The notes beneath the pieces are model-generated. The model did not search any database and had not been told where the DNA came from. It saw only the letters and a program-made list of their open reading frames with translations. Positions 12,171 to 23,900 of a DNA stretch of 64,000 nt are shown piece after piece (positions within the stretch are counted from its first letter, which is position 1; each line of letters opens with the position of its first letter). Source of the stretch: Phallusia mammillata (lineage: Eukaryota; Chordata; Ascidiacea; Phlebobranchia; Ascidiidae). The stretch covers positions 1 through 64,000 of the forward strand of contig QLIY01000060.1 in the NCBI GenBank assembly GCA_003260075.1, given 5' to 3'. A program made the translations under genes and the position numbers.

Positions 12171-13113
12171 ATTTTTGACAGGCAACAAACCAAGAAAGCT
12201 ATAAAAAAATAGCCATTAAAAAAGTCTTACATAAAATTTTAGGAAAGTTTAAATTTGTAATCTTATGTAAAAGAAACTCCTTTAAGTCAAAAAGGATCTA
12301 ATAAAGATATACACAAACAGTTAAAGAAATGGTTATTTTAAAATTTGGCTGAAAAGCGACAGACAAAGACAACAAATCTGCATGCAAATTTAATCATTAT
12401 TAACAAATCATGTTTTACTTCTCTTTATCAGATGACTCAAATTGAAAATACTTGGGAATTCTAGTTTATTCTGGTTATTGATGCAATGCAGTCCCTAGCT
12501 TGACAAAAAAAACGCATCTCCTACCCAGGTTACGACTTACGATAAGTTAGACAAACAAATTACAAAAAGTTATCAGAAAAATCAAAATGTTTGTACAGTT
12601 TTTGCAGATGTTTGCATGTCTTATTTTCTACAATTGTCGTTACAAGTTGAAACGCGAAATAACCTTAATTTTCTATCTGAAATCTAACTGCCAAAGAGGT
12701 GCATAAACGTTTCACTTAACATTTCAGCTAACCTCATTTTTTACCAATGTTCGCCATCTTGAAGTCGAAAGAAGAAAGCAAAGGTTAAAGGTCAATTGTT
12801 GCATCAACCGTTGTACAAGCAAGCGTTTTTTAAATAATAGGTTTAAATTTTGTTTGTATAAACACATCAAGACAGCAATGGTTTTAGCAAATTTTATTTA
12901 GCAGGCATATGCTACTAATAAGGTTAAACACCTATGGTACAATATGGTATACGTTTCGCAATACCTGTATACGTCAAATGTTTCACCGAAGGGAAATACA
13001 CCGGGTTTTCGCTGAAAACTTTCTGATTTGTGTTTTATAATTGCAGTATTCTTTAAAGTAGTACTACCGCATAACAGTGCCGTGCCTGAAAACGTATGGA
13101 TGATTAAAAGAGT
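12171..13113. promoter_or_regulatory. Divergent intergenic region between RBM12 and PRMT5-like genes
   Basis: About 940 bp separate the two opposed start codons, so this region presumably holds both promoters. I see no coding sequence. A TATA-type box or other named promoter element cannot be assigned with confidence. Acceptor-like TTTTTTATAG on the minus strand marks the likely 5' boundary of the RBM12 coding exon. Confidence 0.4.
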
Positions 13114-14253
13114 ATGGACTACTCTGCTTTTACAGAAGAAGCACATAGGCTATTTTTGACGGACTATTCATCAGAGTTAAATCGAAATGGGATTTTACAA
13201 CCGACAAAAAATCGAGACCCTATTTTTCCGCCTTGGCTTGGTATCGAATACGAGTCTATGGAGATGGACAGAGCGAAGTACTTTTTGTACTACACTTCAA
13301 TACACTTATGTTTGAAATCATGGGACCCTAAAAATATCCTGAACATATTGGTCGTAGGTGCTGGAAGGGGTAGACTTGTTGATTTTTGTAACGAGTGCTT
13401 AAATGAGTTTAACATATCTGGTACTGTTCATGTTTTGGAAGTTAATACATGTGCCAACAATTTACTAAAACAAAAATTTGATGGTGACTCAAAAGTTGTA
13501 ATTCATGAACCCATTGCCATTAGAACTGTAAAAGAAATAGAAAGTGCAATAAGTAGTAATCATTGTGATTCAAAACTAACTAATCTTGCAAAAACAAAAT
13601 GTGTTGATTTGTTTGTTTCTGAACTTTTTGGCAGTTTTGGCGACAATGAATTTGTAGCAGAAATTCTTTCCGCAAGTGTTAAATTATTCGGTAAGCACTC
13701 AGAGAGTGGTTTACCTTTGTGTACCTCAATTCCAGAGTCATATACAACATATATTTGTGCTATTCATTCCAAAACATTGGGAAAATACTTCAAAGAAAAT
13801 CCCAGTGAGCAATTGCATGTTCTTGGGCTACCTCGCGATACAACCTTTTTGACCCAGATTGCTGATGTCTACACTGCATCATGTACCTCAAGATTGGACA
13901 ATACCAAACACAATGTCATATTTCACAGAAAATCTGGTACTGAAGACATTACGTGGACAGGACTGGCTGGGTATTTTAGAGCCAAACTGTATGGTGAATT
14001 GTACATAGATACAAGACCCACTGCTAAACAAAATACCTACTTTTGGGAGTCTGCTTTTTTTCCACTGTCTAATGATTTTACACCCAGTTGTCAAACAGTT
14101 ACAGTTTCAATTTCAAGAATATGCGAGAAAGTCAAAAGTAAACAAATTTTGGATGTAAAATATCCACAGCTTAAAATGTGGTATGAATGGACCTGCCCAG
14201 AAGGAACAAGTACACACAATGCTAATGGAAAGCACCACATTCTATACTTATGA
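13114..14253 (+). CDS. PRMT5-like protein arginine methyltransferase, TIM barrel absent
   Basis: This 379-residue, single-exon protein matches the catalytic half of PRMT5, which uses S-adenosylmethionine to dimethylate arginine. Visible motifs: YESMEMDRAKY (46-56), corresponding to the human Tyr324-Phe327-Lys333 segment; GAGRGRLVDF (82-91), the SAM loop; LEVN (108-111); SELFGSFGDNE (169-179) with both glutamates of the double-E loop (170, 179); GLAGYFRAKLY (283-293); FW (310-311) for the active-site Trp; and WYEW near the C-terminus (356-359). The N-terminal TIM barrel of about 290 residues, which binds MEP50 and substrate adaptors in PRMT5, is missing. An in-frame TAA at 13,105 fixes the start. 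The product-specificity Phe is Met49. Absence of introns suggests a retrocopy that diverged. Whether it is active, and on which product, is unknown. Confidence 0.85.
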   Translation: MDYSAFTEEAHRLFLTDYSSELNRNGILQPTKNRDPIFPPWLGIEYESMEMDRAKYFLYYTSIHLCLKSWDPKNILNILVVGAGRGRLVDFCNECLNEFNISGTVHVLEVNTCANNLLKQKFDGDSKVVIHEPIAIRTVKEIESAISSNHCDSKLTNLAKTKCVDLFVSELFGSFGDNEFVAEILSASVKLFGKHSESGLPLCTSIPESYTTYICAIHSKTLGKYFKENPSEQLHVLGLPRDTTFLTQIADVYTASCTSRLDNTKHNVIFHRKSGTEDITWTGLAGYFRAKLYGELYIDTRPTAKQNTYFWESAFFPLSNDFTPSCQTVTVSISRICEKVKSKQILDVKYPQLKMWYEWTCPEGTSTHNANGKHHILYL

Positions 14254-14977
14254 CTTTATGCAGTTTGTGACTATTGGACAAAGTATTTTATCAGCCTTGG
14301 TGCAAAGTTTCCCCAAATCAAGAGTTCCACCTCACAAAAACTTTATCAAAATTCTTTCATAATGTGTTTCTAAGATGTTACCTTTTTATTTTCCTGTGAA
14401 AGTGTTTCTGTCCACTTCTTGCCTTATTTTATTGCAGTTTTCAAATTATAGCAGACTTTTTTATTCTAATCAATATTGAATCGGTATGTAATATGCAGTA
14501 CTTTGTAAGTCTTGTTGGCTTTTGACATGTATATATATATTTTAAAATACACAGATGCTATGACTACTATGGTATTTATTCCTAATGTTTTTCCATCATA
14601 TTTCATTCTGCTATGTTAAAGCCATTATACCATCTTTAACTGAAAAATCCTGGTACACATTTGGGACCCCTTGTTAACCGGGCATAAACAGTGAGAAATA
14701 ATGAAAACTTGCTCCTTAAAATAGTTTGACATGACGGGCCAATGTATTGTGGAAGCTCGCTCCATACAAACAACAACAGTCACAGCAGTATGTTTTATAT
14801 AAGGTGCAAAAAACGTTTTGTTAAGACTGCATTTTGTAATTCAAACAAGGTATATCTGGAACATTCAAGTACGTCTTCTCAAAGGCCTGGTTAGCATTCG
14901 AAAATTGCACGAGCTTGTCTATGAAGAAGCCATGATGGGGGTATGTATGTACAACTTGTTTGGGCTTTCCTGACTCT
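14254..14977. other. Intergenic, convergent 3' ends
   Basis: This AT-rich spacer lies between the PRMT5-like stop codon (+) and the gelsolin stop codon (-), so it should hold both 3' UTRs. An ORF on the minus strand reads through the gelsolin terminal exon in another frame, but phase from the preceding exon gives a stop at 14,978. No other feature is recognised. Confidence 0.5.
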
Positions 14978-17900
14978 TCAGGCCCAAAGCTCGTGGTCCC
15001 AACCCTGAAAAAATAAAGGCCTGATAAAACACTCTTAATTTAAGCAACTGACCAGCGGCCGTTTACGCTGACTACACATCATATTATAAATTCCCATTCA
15101 CAGCTTTTTATATGTCACCAATTAGGTACCTGGAAAAAGCCTTTGAATGAAAGCGGTTCCTTGCCCTGATGTATTTTGTATATCGGAGTCGAGCCGTCAC
15201 GGTCGCTGGGATCCGATTCCAAGTATTCCTGAGCTTCTTCTACTGCCTTGACCTTTTCCTGATCACTTGAATCCTTTCCTGTTTTTATTATTGAACATTT
15301 AAGTTAGGGAAAACTAAATCAGTTAAATATAATCGTCGCTAGTTTCTTTTTGAAATAGATTAACAGACAAACCAATACCAAATAGTAATGTATGTACAGC
15401 AAATCCGAACCGGTTTGGAGCAAAAAATATACGAATTAGGCGAAGGTCCGGATTATTTGATGTCGATTAGTTCAAGTCTTAACACATTAAAAATCCTTTA
15501 TACCTCGAGTTTTGTCCAAACTGGGCAAAGATCCGGATTAACCGAGGTTTATTCTATTGTACTTGTATGCAATGCTACAAGCTTTCAAAAACTCATGAAT
15601 AACATTACCTATCCACACGTAAAGAACAGTCCATGCGTCAAGCAGCATAACGTTGTCAACAGTCAAATCTTCCTGGGTCCAATCACCAACGACCTCTTCC
15701 ACGACAATGTTACCAGTGGCATCAGAGCACTCAAACAAACGTGGCGGTTTCGTCTCATTCTGTGTATTAAGTTGCAATTAAAATTAAGGATTTGGAGACC
15801 TGTGGGTAAACAGTTTGGTCATTCGGGGCCAAACTTTAGGAGGATCAGCTTCGGATAACTAACTTGTGATCACAAGGTCATTGATTCTAATCCTATCTCG
15901 GTCGCTTGTGTGAGCAAGAAATTTAAGCGGCATTGCTCCAACCAAGTGGTTCCCGATGGGTTGAACTAAACAGACAGCTCGACGGCGAACTCATTGTGAG
16001 CATAACGCTTTCAAGCGTTGCCCGCCCACCGATGATAAAAATGAAAACAAACAAACGAAGTAACATAACTGTACATTTTGATTATGTTTTAAGCATTCTT
16101 TTATGACCAAACGGTTGAAACAAACCAGCGTTAGATAGAAAAAGGAAAAAATGGACAAAAACAATGTGTCCCAACCTAGGAAAGAAGATTATTAGTGAAA
16201 CCAAGCCATGTAAATTTTATAATTTTGATCTCGTGTCATCTAAAGAAAGCTTGCACACAATGTAAAAGGTATTCGCGTGCCACAGTTTGGGAACCATTGA
16301 ACCAAAGTCACAGCGATACCCACCTCAGGACGGGGGTCAGTCGCATAATCCCCTTTGCCACCTAAAGCTGCCCAGAAGTTTCCAGATTCGCTTCCCTCAT
16401 CGTGGCTTGTGGGTGATGACGCCCCGAGCAACTTAGCAACTTCGAAGCAACCTTTTCTTTCAGCACTAGATGCTCCTGCAACGAAGGGAGATTTTGAACA
16501 TTACACAGGGCTCATCAAAAGCAACAATAACCTTTCAATATAGGCTAACTTTAATTAATGCATGGTTTACAATCCAATAGGGCTTTGGAGACATGTACTG
16601 TGTAGGACTGTAGGTGATCAGCCAACCCTTGTACTGTTTTTGACAGAAGTAATCATACTGTTAACATTCTCTTATTGCGGTCTGTCCTAAAAGCACATTT
16701 ATCCATACAACATCAATAAAAGGTGTTTGCTATGTATTTAGGGGCTACTAAGATAAATTTAAGTTCGCACTTTTATTTACGAAAGTTTTACCTTGCCCCT
16801 CCCATAGATAGTTGGATCCAGGTGTGATCAACAGAAAAGCGTCGTTTGAATTCAGAGACTGGGCCTCTGGGGCGACCTCAACTGCCCGACATCTGCCGTT
16901 GAATCCAGACCTCACGTGGAACAACCTGAATATATGTTGTATTATAATAGAATGTTAGTTGATAGGTCATCTGGGGTTAATAGTTAGGATGCATTATTTT
17001 ATGTACGCATATCATGTGTACAAATGTAAAAAAAAAAGTGTAACTGTAACCAACCGTCGCTGAACAGTGAAAAAAAAACATTTAGCGCAAAAAATTAAAG
17101 CACTACTTGTTCCCTTGATGGAACTATTGCTGTGCCAGAATGGCTTACTGTCAGTGGTGGGATTCAGCCGGTTCGCACCGGTTCTATAGAACCGTCTCAC
17201 TCGAAATTTTATGAGATCAGCGAACCAGTTAGCATTACTGGTTACTGTCAATTGACTTTGAGATCAGCGAACCGGTTAGCATTACTGGTTACTGTCAATG
17301 GACTTTTTGTAACAGAGACAGCTGAGAAATATGACTTTTTTGATAGAACCGACTGACAATTTGTTTTGCACCGCTGCTTAATGTCCATTAACAAATGCTA
17401 CCAAAGGTTACCGGTGTGTCATATGGGCGTATATTGTTTGCTTGTGTTGGTGGTAAAACACAATTTTGGGGTTACCTTGTGTCACCGGCTTCCGTCTGTC
17501 CACCATCCCGGGAAGTCCCCCCTTGGTAGATCACCATTGGTGAATCGCCGAATAACATCATCAAGTGAGGTGGTTCCTTTCCTTGTGTTACACGAATCTG
17601 ATAAACAACGTTTACTATTTGATAAATTGCGCTAAAACGTCGGGCAAAGACCTGAAATAGTTCCCCCCCCCCAAATTTTATAAGTTCAGCGAACCGGTTA
17701 GCATTACTGGTTACTGTCAAAACAGACTTTTGTAACAGAACAGGCTGAAAAATATGACTTTTGTGATAGAACCGGCTGACAAAAAAATTAAATCTCACCA
17801 CTGGTTTACTGTTATATAGCCAAGTATATCTAATACCGCTTTGGATTCATGTTAAGCCCCCCCCCCGAAAAATATGACTTTTGTGATAGAACCGGCTGAC

Positions 17901-20900
17901 AAAAAATTTAAATCTCACCACTGGTCTGCTGTTATATAGCCAAGTATATCTAATACCGCTTTGGATTCATGTTAAAGGGCCGGTTTATTAAGTACCTTGG
18001 CGTAAAACTGTGTTCCGAAGCAAATTTTTGACAAAGTTACTCTGTTATTCAAATAACTAAAAGCGGTATCCATAATGGCAACAGTTGGTCATATTTAACT
18101 ATTACCCATATAAGCATTTGCGGAAAATAAACCAATTGGTTGCAAAGTTGTTAGTCGGGTTTGAGCTCTAAGTTCAAATAAAACAGACTCGGCTTCAATC
18201 TCGAAATAACTTGTGTTGCAATTTCACAAACGTCAGGGCCAATTAGTTTTTCAAAAAGAAATCCGGGTTTAACTGGGTTTCGGGCCATTTGTAGTTAAGG
18301 CCGATTACAACTGTACTTTGATGCACTGAAAACGGCGCACATTTTATCACCCTTTAACAAGTATCAAACCTGAGTAGCCATCCCGTTGCATTCATCATTG
18401 TCTGTAGCAATGGTTAATATAGGAAGGCCCCCCCCCCACCCATATAAGCATTTGCGGAAAATAAACCAATTGGTTGCAAAGTTGTAAGTCGGGTTCGGGC
18501 TCTAAGTTCAAATAAAACAGACTTGGCTTCAATCTCGAAATAACTTGTGTTGCAATTTCACAAACGTCAGGGCCAATTCGTTTTTTAAAAAGGTATCCGG
18601 GTTTAACTGGTTTCGGGCCGTTTGTAGTTAAGACCGATTACAACTGTACTTTGATGCACTGAAAATGGCGCACAATTATCACCCTTTAACAAATATCAAA
18701 CCTGAGTAGCCATGCCGTTGCATTCATCATTGTCAGTTGCAATGGTGAGTATAGGGAGAGCAGTCACTTCGCCAGGTGATGCCTTTGAACCAATCCAATA
18801 GTAGATGAGATACTCTTGGCGGCCGCGCGGTTGATACGAGTAAAGAATAATGTAACAGTCGCCTCCGTAAAACTGGCCATAGGTGCTGCGATCAACGGCT
18901 GCCTTGGAATTGCCTTCAACGCGCCAGATCTGAAAAATGAATTTAACGATTATATCCAGTATATTTATCCAGTAACCGTTTTTGTTCAGTATAATAATCG
19001 ACCATTTTTTTCAGTAACAATTTATCCCGTAGAGAGGAACAACCACTTTATTCAGAATAGTATAATAAACAAACCATTTTATTCAATAGAGATAAACAAC
19101 AATTTTTTTCCAGACACCATTTCATCCAGTTTAGATAACAACCATTTTATCCAGTAACTACTTTATCCAGTCACCATTTTTACCAGTAACCGTTTTATCC
19201 AGTATATATAGTTAAACAACCATTTTATCCAGTAATCATTTTGTGCAGTATAGTTAAAAAAACATTTTAACCAGTTTTTCCATGTTTTGAGAGATGGAAA
19301 ATCAGTTTACATCTACTAATGTTTCCAGTGACACATAAATTTTCACCAGTTTTAACCCCCCCCCCCTTCCATGTTTTGAGAGATGGAAAATCAGTTTACA
19401 TCTACTAATGTTTCAAGTGACACATAAATTTTCACCAGTTTTAAGTGTATACTCAATAGATTTTTCTCACCTTAACATCCCCACTACCGTTGTCGGGCAG
19501 TTGATATTTAGCTGCGAGATCAGGTTTGGTGTGAAGCGTGCTTGCGTCAAACTCAACTTTGGCCACTTTAGCGATTTTGTTAATGGACCAAGTTTCACCC
19601 AGTCCCTTCTGCATGTCCTCATCACGCCAATCTAATACAACAGATGGTATTGGTCCAGAAATTTTAAATAACCAATTGTTACAGACGTGAAAGAACAACC
19701 AAAAAGCAAATCAAAGTTGTAGGACCAAAGTAGGTATGGACGCTGTGGACTCAATTTTGTTGCGGTAAAGCGACGTAATTGACTACAACTTTGTCCGATG
19801 TTTAATGTTAGTAGATTAGGCTACCAAATTTAATACAACTAAAATGACAAATGACAGTTTTGTGTTTAAACAACTGCACTTCACATATCATTTTATATTA
19901 GAGGCTTGTCATTGACTTTAACAGTTTGTCTTAACCGTTTGCGATTATGCAAGCAAAATTGCTGGCAATTGTGGTATAGCATTTCCCAAAATTAAAATAT
20001 TTTTAAAATTGAATCATGGTACGCCAGCCTTATTAAAGGCGTGATACTGAATCAATTCATGTTCATCTTAAATAATTATTTAAAATTTGGTTGCTTTGAA
20101 ACTCGTATGAACTTACTGCCGAACATGTTCCTGAAGATGGCGGTCTCGGCGCACTGAGCCATGACGGTAATACGCGTATGCGGGGGGAGTCCCTCTTGCT
20201 CGATGAACGAATTAGCAATCTTAAACGCCTCTCTGCGTTCCTGGCTTGAAGCTTCTTTGCCTGCGAGAAAACAATTCTTAAAAATGAAGAGATGGTTTTA
20301 CTATGGGTCTGTTGTGTGAGTTTACGCCTGTGTTTGAAATGAAGTTTATAGAGCTCTTCTGGCAAATGTATTTTTATTCCGATGTTTCGACGTCGTATAC
20401 AGGTCGCCTACATCAGGATAAATAAAACTGTTATTTTTGTTATTTAGTGTTATTTTTTAGTGTACGCTGACGAAGGCGACCTGTAGGACGTCAAAACGTC
20501 GGAATAAAAATAGCCTACATTTCTCAGAAGAGCTCTATAAACTTGATATTATGCTTGGCAGCAATATCTTATGTGTTAGTATTAAATCCTAGTAAATTTC
20601 TGGGAATCATTCTATACTCTGTTACCATTTATAACGATTTCCACCTTCTTATTACATATCACAAAACTGGAAACGTTTATTTACCGGCTAAGATCAATTA
20701 ACCATCGTGTATGGAACAAACATATTTCGCATATGCAAGCGACTTCAGCGTCTTATTCAAATAGAATGTTAGTTTTAGCTCGATTTGTACACACCTTTCC
20801 ACACGTAAATTTGGCCCATGTCGGGGTTACTCGTGATGAAAACGTTGCCTGAATCCAACATGCTCTGTTTGAACGGTAGACTGTCAGACATTAGTGTGGT

Positions 20901-23900
20901 CACGACCTTGCCACTGTCATCAGAAACCTGGTAGAGCTGAAAACACAATAAGGGTTTTGTCAAAAGTCATGTGTTTAAAAAGTTAAATTATAGACTGGCT
21001 TGTAGAGCAATATTTTACGGATTACAATGCTTGCCAAAACATTTTAGAGATAACTACGCGGTGTGTAATACTTCAATGACAAATTTGTTTTTAGTTTTGC
21101 AGTTTTGCACTCAATTAATGAATAGCAGTACATGCAACATTTTTGAGCCATGTAAACTTATGCAAACAAACATATATTTTCAATAACATCCACTTTTAGC
21201 ACTTTTGACAATAAATGGTTGACCCAGTTGCCGAAACATGTTCACTAAATTGTTGAATTTTAATGAGACGTGACTTCATGTAAAAGGTTAAAATGGCATT
21301 TTAGCCGAGGTAAAAGTCGGTATTTGTACCCAACCAAAATCGAAACAACATTTCATCTTACGCACGCACGCACGCACACACAACAGGTTAAACCGATCAA
21401 GTTTACAAAACAGTTTGACGCATCATTCCGGTGAACTTTAATACGAAAGGTGACACACCAAAACCAACGCAAAACCGGCCCTGGGGCATCAGTATCGAAA
21501 GGTTATACGTTCTGCCAAAACAGCAATAATACACTGCTCAACCAGAACGGAAAAAAGTGCGTAGGTGTTGACATACGTGTACGATAAAACCTACAGTTGA
21601 AGGTGGCAATTGTCGACATGTTTGTTGGCTTGCGCTATTACTTGCGCTCTATGTGCCACTGGCAAGGATTGTGTATTGCTTTCCTTTTTTGATTTAGCCT
21701 TTGCAACGAATCCTAAACCGACAAAGGCGCTTTTGTTTAAAGTGAAACTGCTTGGCATCAGAAAACACAGTAAACCGGCTCCCAATGTAGAATATCCGAT
21801 TTTATGTATTTAAAAGACGTGGGAACAACAAACCATAAACGTGCACATTTAGGTTGAGAATAAATAACACAAGAACGTCTGGGACTTTGGTGCGTTGTTC
21901 TGTGCTTACAAGGCGTGTCAAAAGTGCGTTTTCCTAGCTTTTTGAACTCGAGAATATACGACAAATGAGAAAAGACTTCCGGCTACACCGTTTGATGTGC
22001 TATACTGTAATTCATAACTAGCAATCCAACAAAAGAACAGGCAACGTTTTAAGAATGCCTTAACTATTGTGTCGCTTATTAATGTACATTGGTTTGGTGC
22101 GTGTAAATGGCCTGTTCATGTTGAGAACCACTGGCGTAACGTAAACATGCGAAATACAATATAAACGTTTCCAACTGAATTGGTGTCAAGTAGAGGCCAT
22201 ACAGCGCCACGTTCTGATCAAATCATTTCTGTATTTCACGAGTTGTACACTGTGTCTAGACAAACATTTACAGTGTTCATTGAGCGAAGGAAAACCCGAG
22301 CCGAATACACAAACTACAACGTACACGTGTAAATACTTATCAACGACGCGGCTATAAAGTTTGTATTGGCTGAACATAGTGGAAGCTTTTACCGACGTCT
22401 GGTGTGTCGTACTAAAATCTGGTGTATAGTTTACGTAACTGGTGTAATGTTTTAGTTGAAAACTATAGTAACTTTCACATTACGACAAACGCCATCACCT
22501 TACCTTCGACCTACGGCCAGAAAAGATCATTTTCGAGAAAGTATTCGTTAAAATGGGAAAGTTTATTCACCCCCCCCCCGGTGTATAGTTTACGTAACTG
22601 GTGTAATGTTTTAGTTGAAAACTATAGCAACTTTCACATTACGACAAACGCCATCACCTTACCTTCGACCTACGTCCAGAAAAGATAATTTTCGAGAAAT
22701 TATTCGGTAAAATGAGAAATTTTATTCGGATGGTACCTTGCAGTTTCTGCCGCTCTTGACTGAGCTCTGCGAGGTTCGCTGGTTGGTTTCTGGTTCTCCC
22801 TTGGTGATGTGGCCTGGATACCTTCCCAGGAATTGTTCCAGCTTAAAAGCAAAGCGAACCGTTGAAACACTTGTGCGTTAATTACTACAAAAGATAAGTT
22901 TTACGCAAAGAATGGAAACAATGAAACAACGTTTTAGAAAAATGATCGCTGGCAGAAAACAAACTTAGAAGCCTAGACTTTAGGCGTTGAACGCTTTGGT
23001 AAAACAAAATCTGCAACTTTAAGGTCAAATGAAAAGGTATGTCGCTTATTCAGCGTCATCAGTTTCCTAAATAAAATATATCCATAAAACAGTACAACAA
23101 CCGATGTACTGTATTTACCGCTGTTAACTTTGCCCCCCCCCCGCTCTTGACTGAGCTCTGCGAGGTTCGCTGGTTGGTTTCTGGTTCTCCTTTGGTGATG
23201 TGGCCTGGATATCTTCCCAGGAATTGTTCCAGCTGTAAGAAAATCAAATCGTTGCAACAACCACTTAACCCACAGTAGAGAATACAGGTTGCACCGAAAA
23301 TTTTGAAACAGTAAAACACCGCTGTTAACTTTAATACTACTTGAACTGACGATTCCCGTTTTAAAGCAGATTTTGTAGTTTTATTAACTGCTATTGGTAC
23401 ATAGTACATAGTAGACTTGTTTTAGACTTTATAGTCACTTTTTGATTTTGTTTACCAAAATTATTACGGAACTCACCTTCTTTGCATCACCATGAATTTC
23501 GGTGCACTTCGCTCTTCCGGCTCTCTCATCATCCCGGATGCTCTTAGCAACAATCACAGCTTGCATCTTCTCGAACCGGTTTGCAAGCGGACCACTCCAG
23601 ATAAAGATGTCCTGAGAAACAAAATATTTGTTTTCTAATAATCCTAAAAGTTACAACAAAAAATGTGCGACTTGGATTTTAAAAATGCTTGATTTTTTGA
23701 CTAATTTAAAACTATTGCTCACAGCCAGTCGCATGTTTCGTGTAACCAAAACATAAAGTCTAGACTAGATCAAAACACACATTCGATTCACAAGATGTCG
23801 CTGAAGAGCATAATCAATCCTACCTTGCCCATGTCGAAAATGAAAGTGTCTGATTGGTTAATATTGGACCACTTCATCTCGACGATATCAGCACGGACTT

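Noticed and set aside
12171-12188. Six-codon N-terminal extension of the RBM12-type ORF
   Set aside because: The extension has only TTG upstream of the first ATG (12,170), and an acceptor-like site lies just beyond.
14860-15000. Longer reading of the gelsolin last exon on the minus strand
   Set aside because: It needs a phase that the preceding exon (15,130-15,278) does not give. The in-phase reading stops after GWDHELWA, matching the family.
15830-16045. A functional tRNA gene
   Set aside because: The B box and anticodon arm are degenerate and no full cloverleaf can be drawn; kept only as SINE-like.
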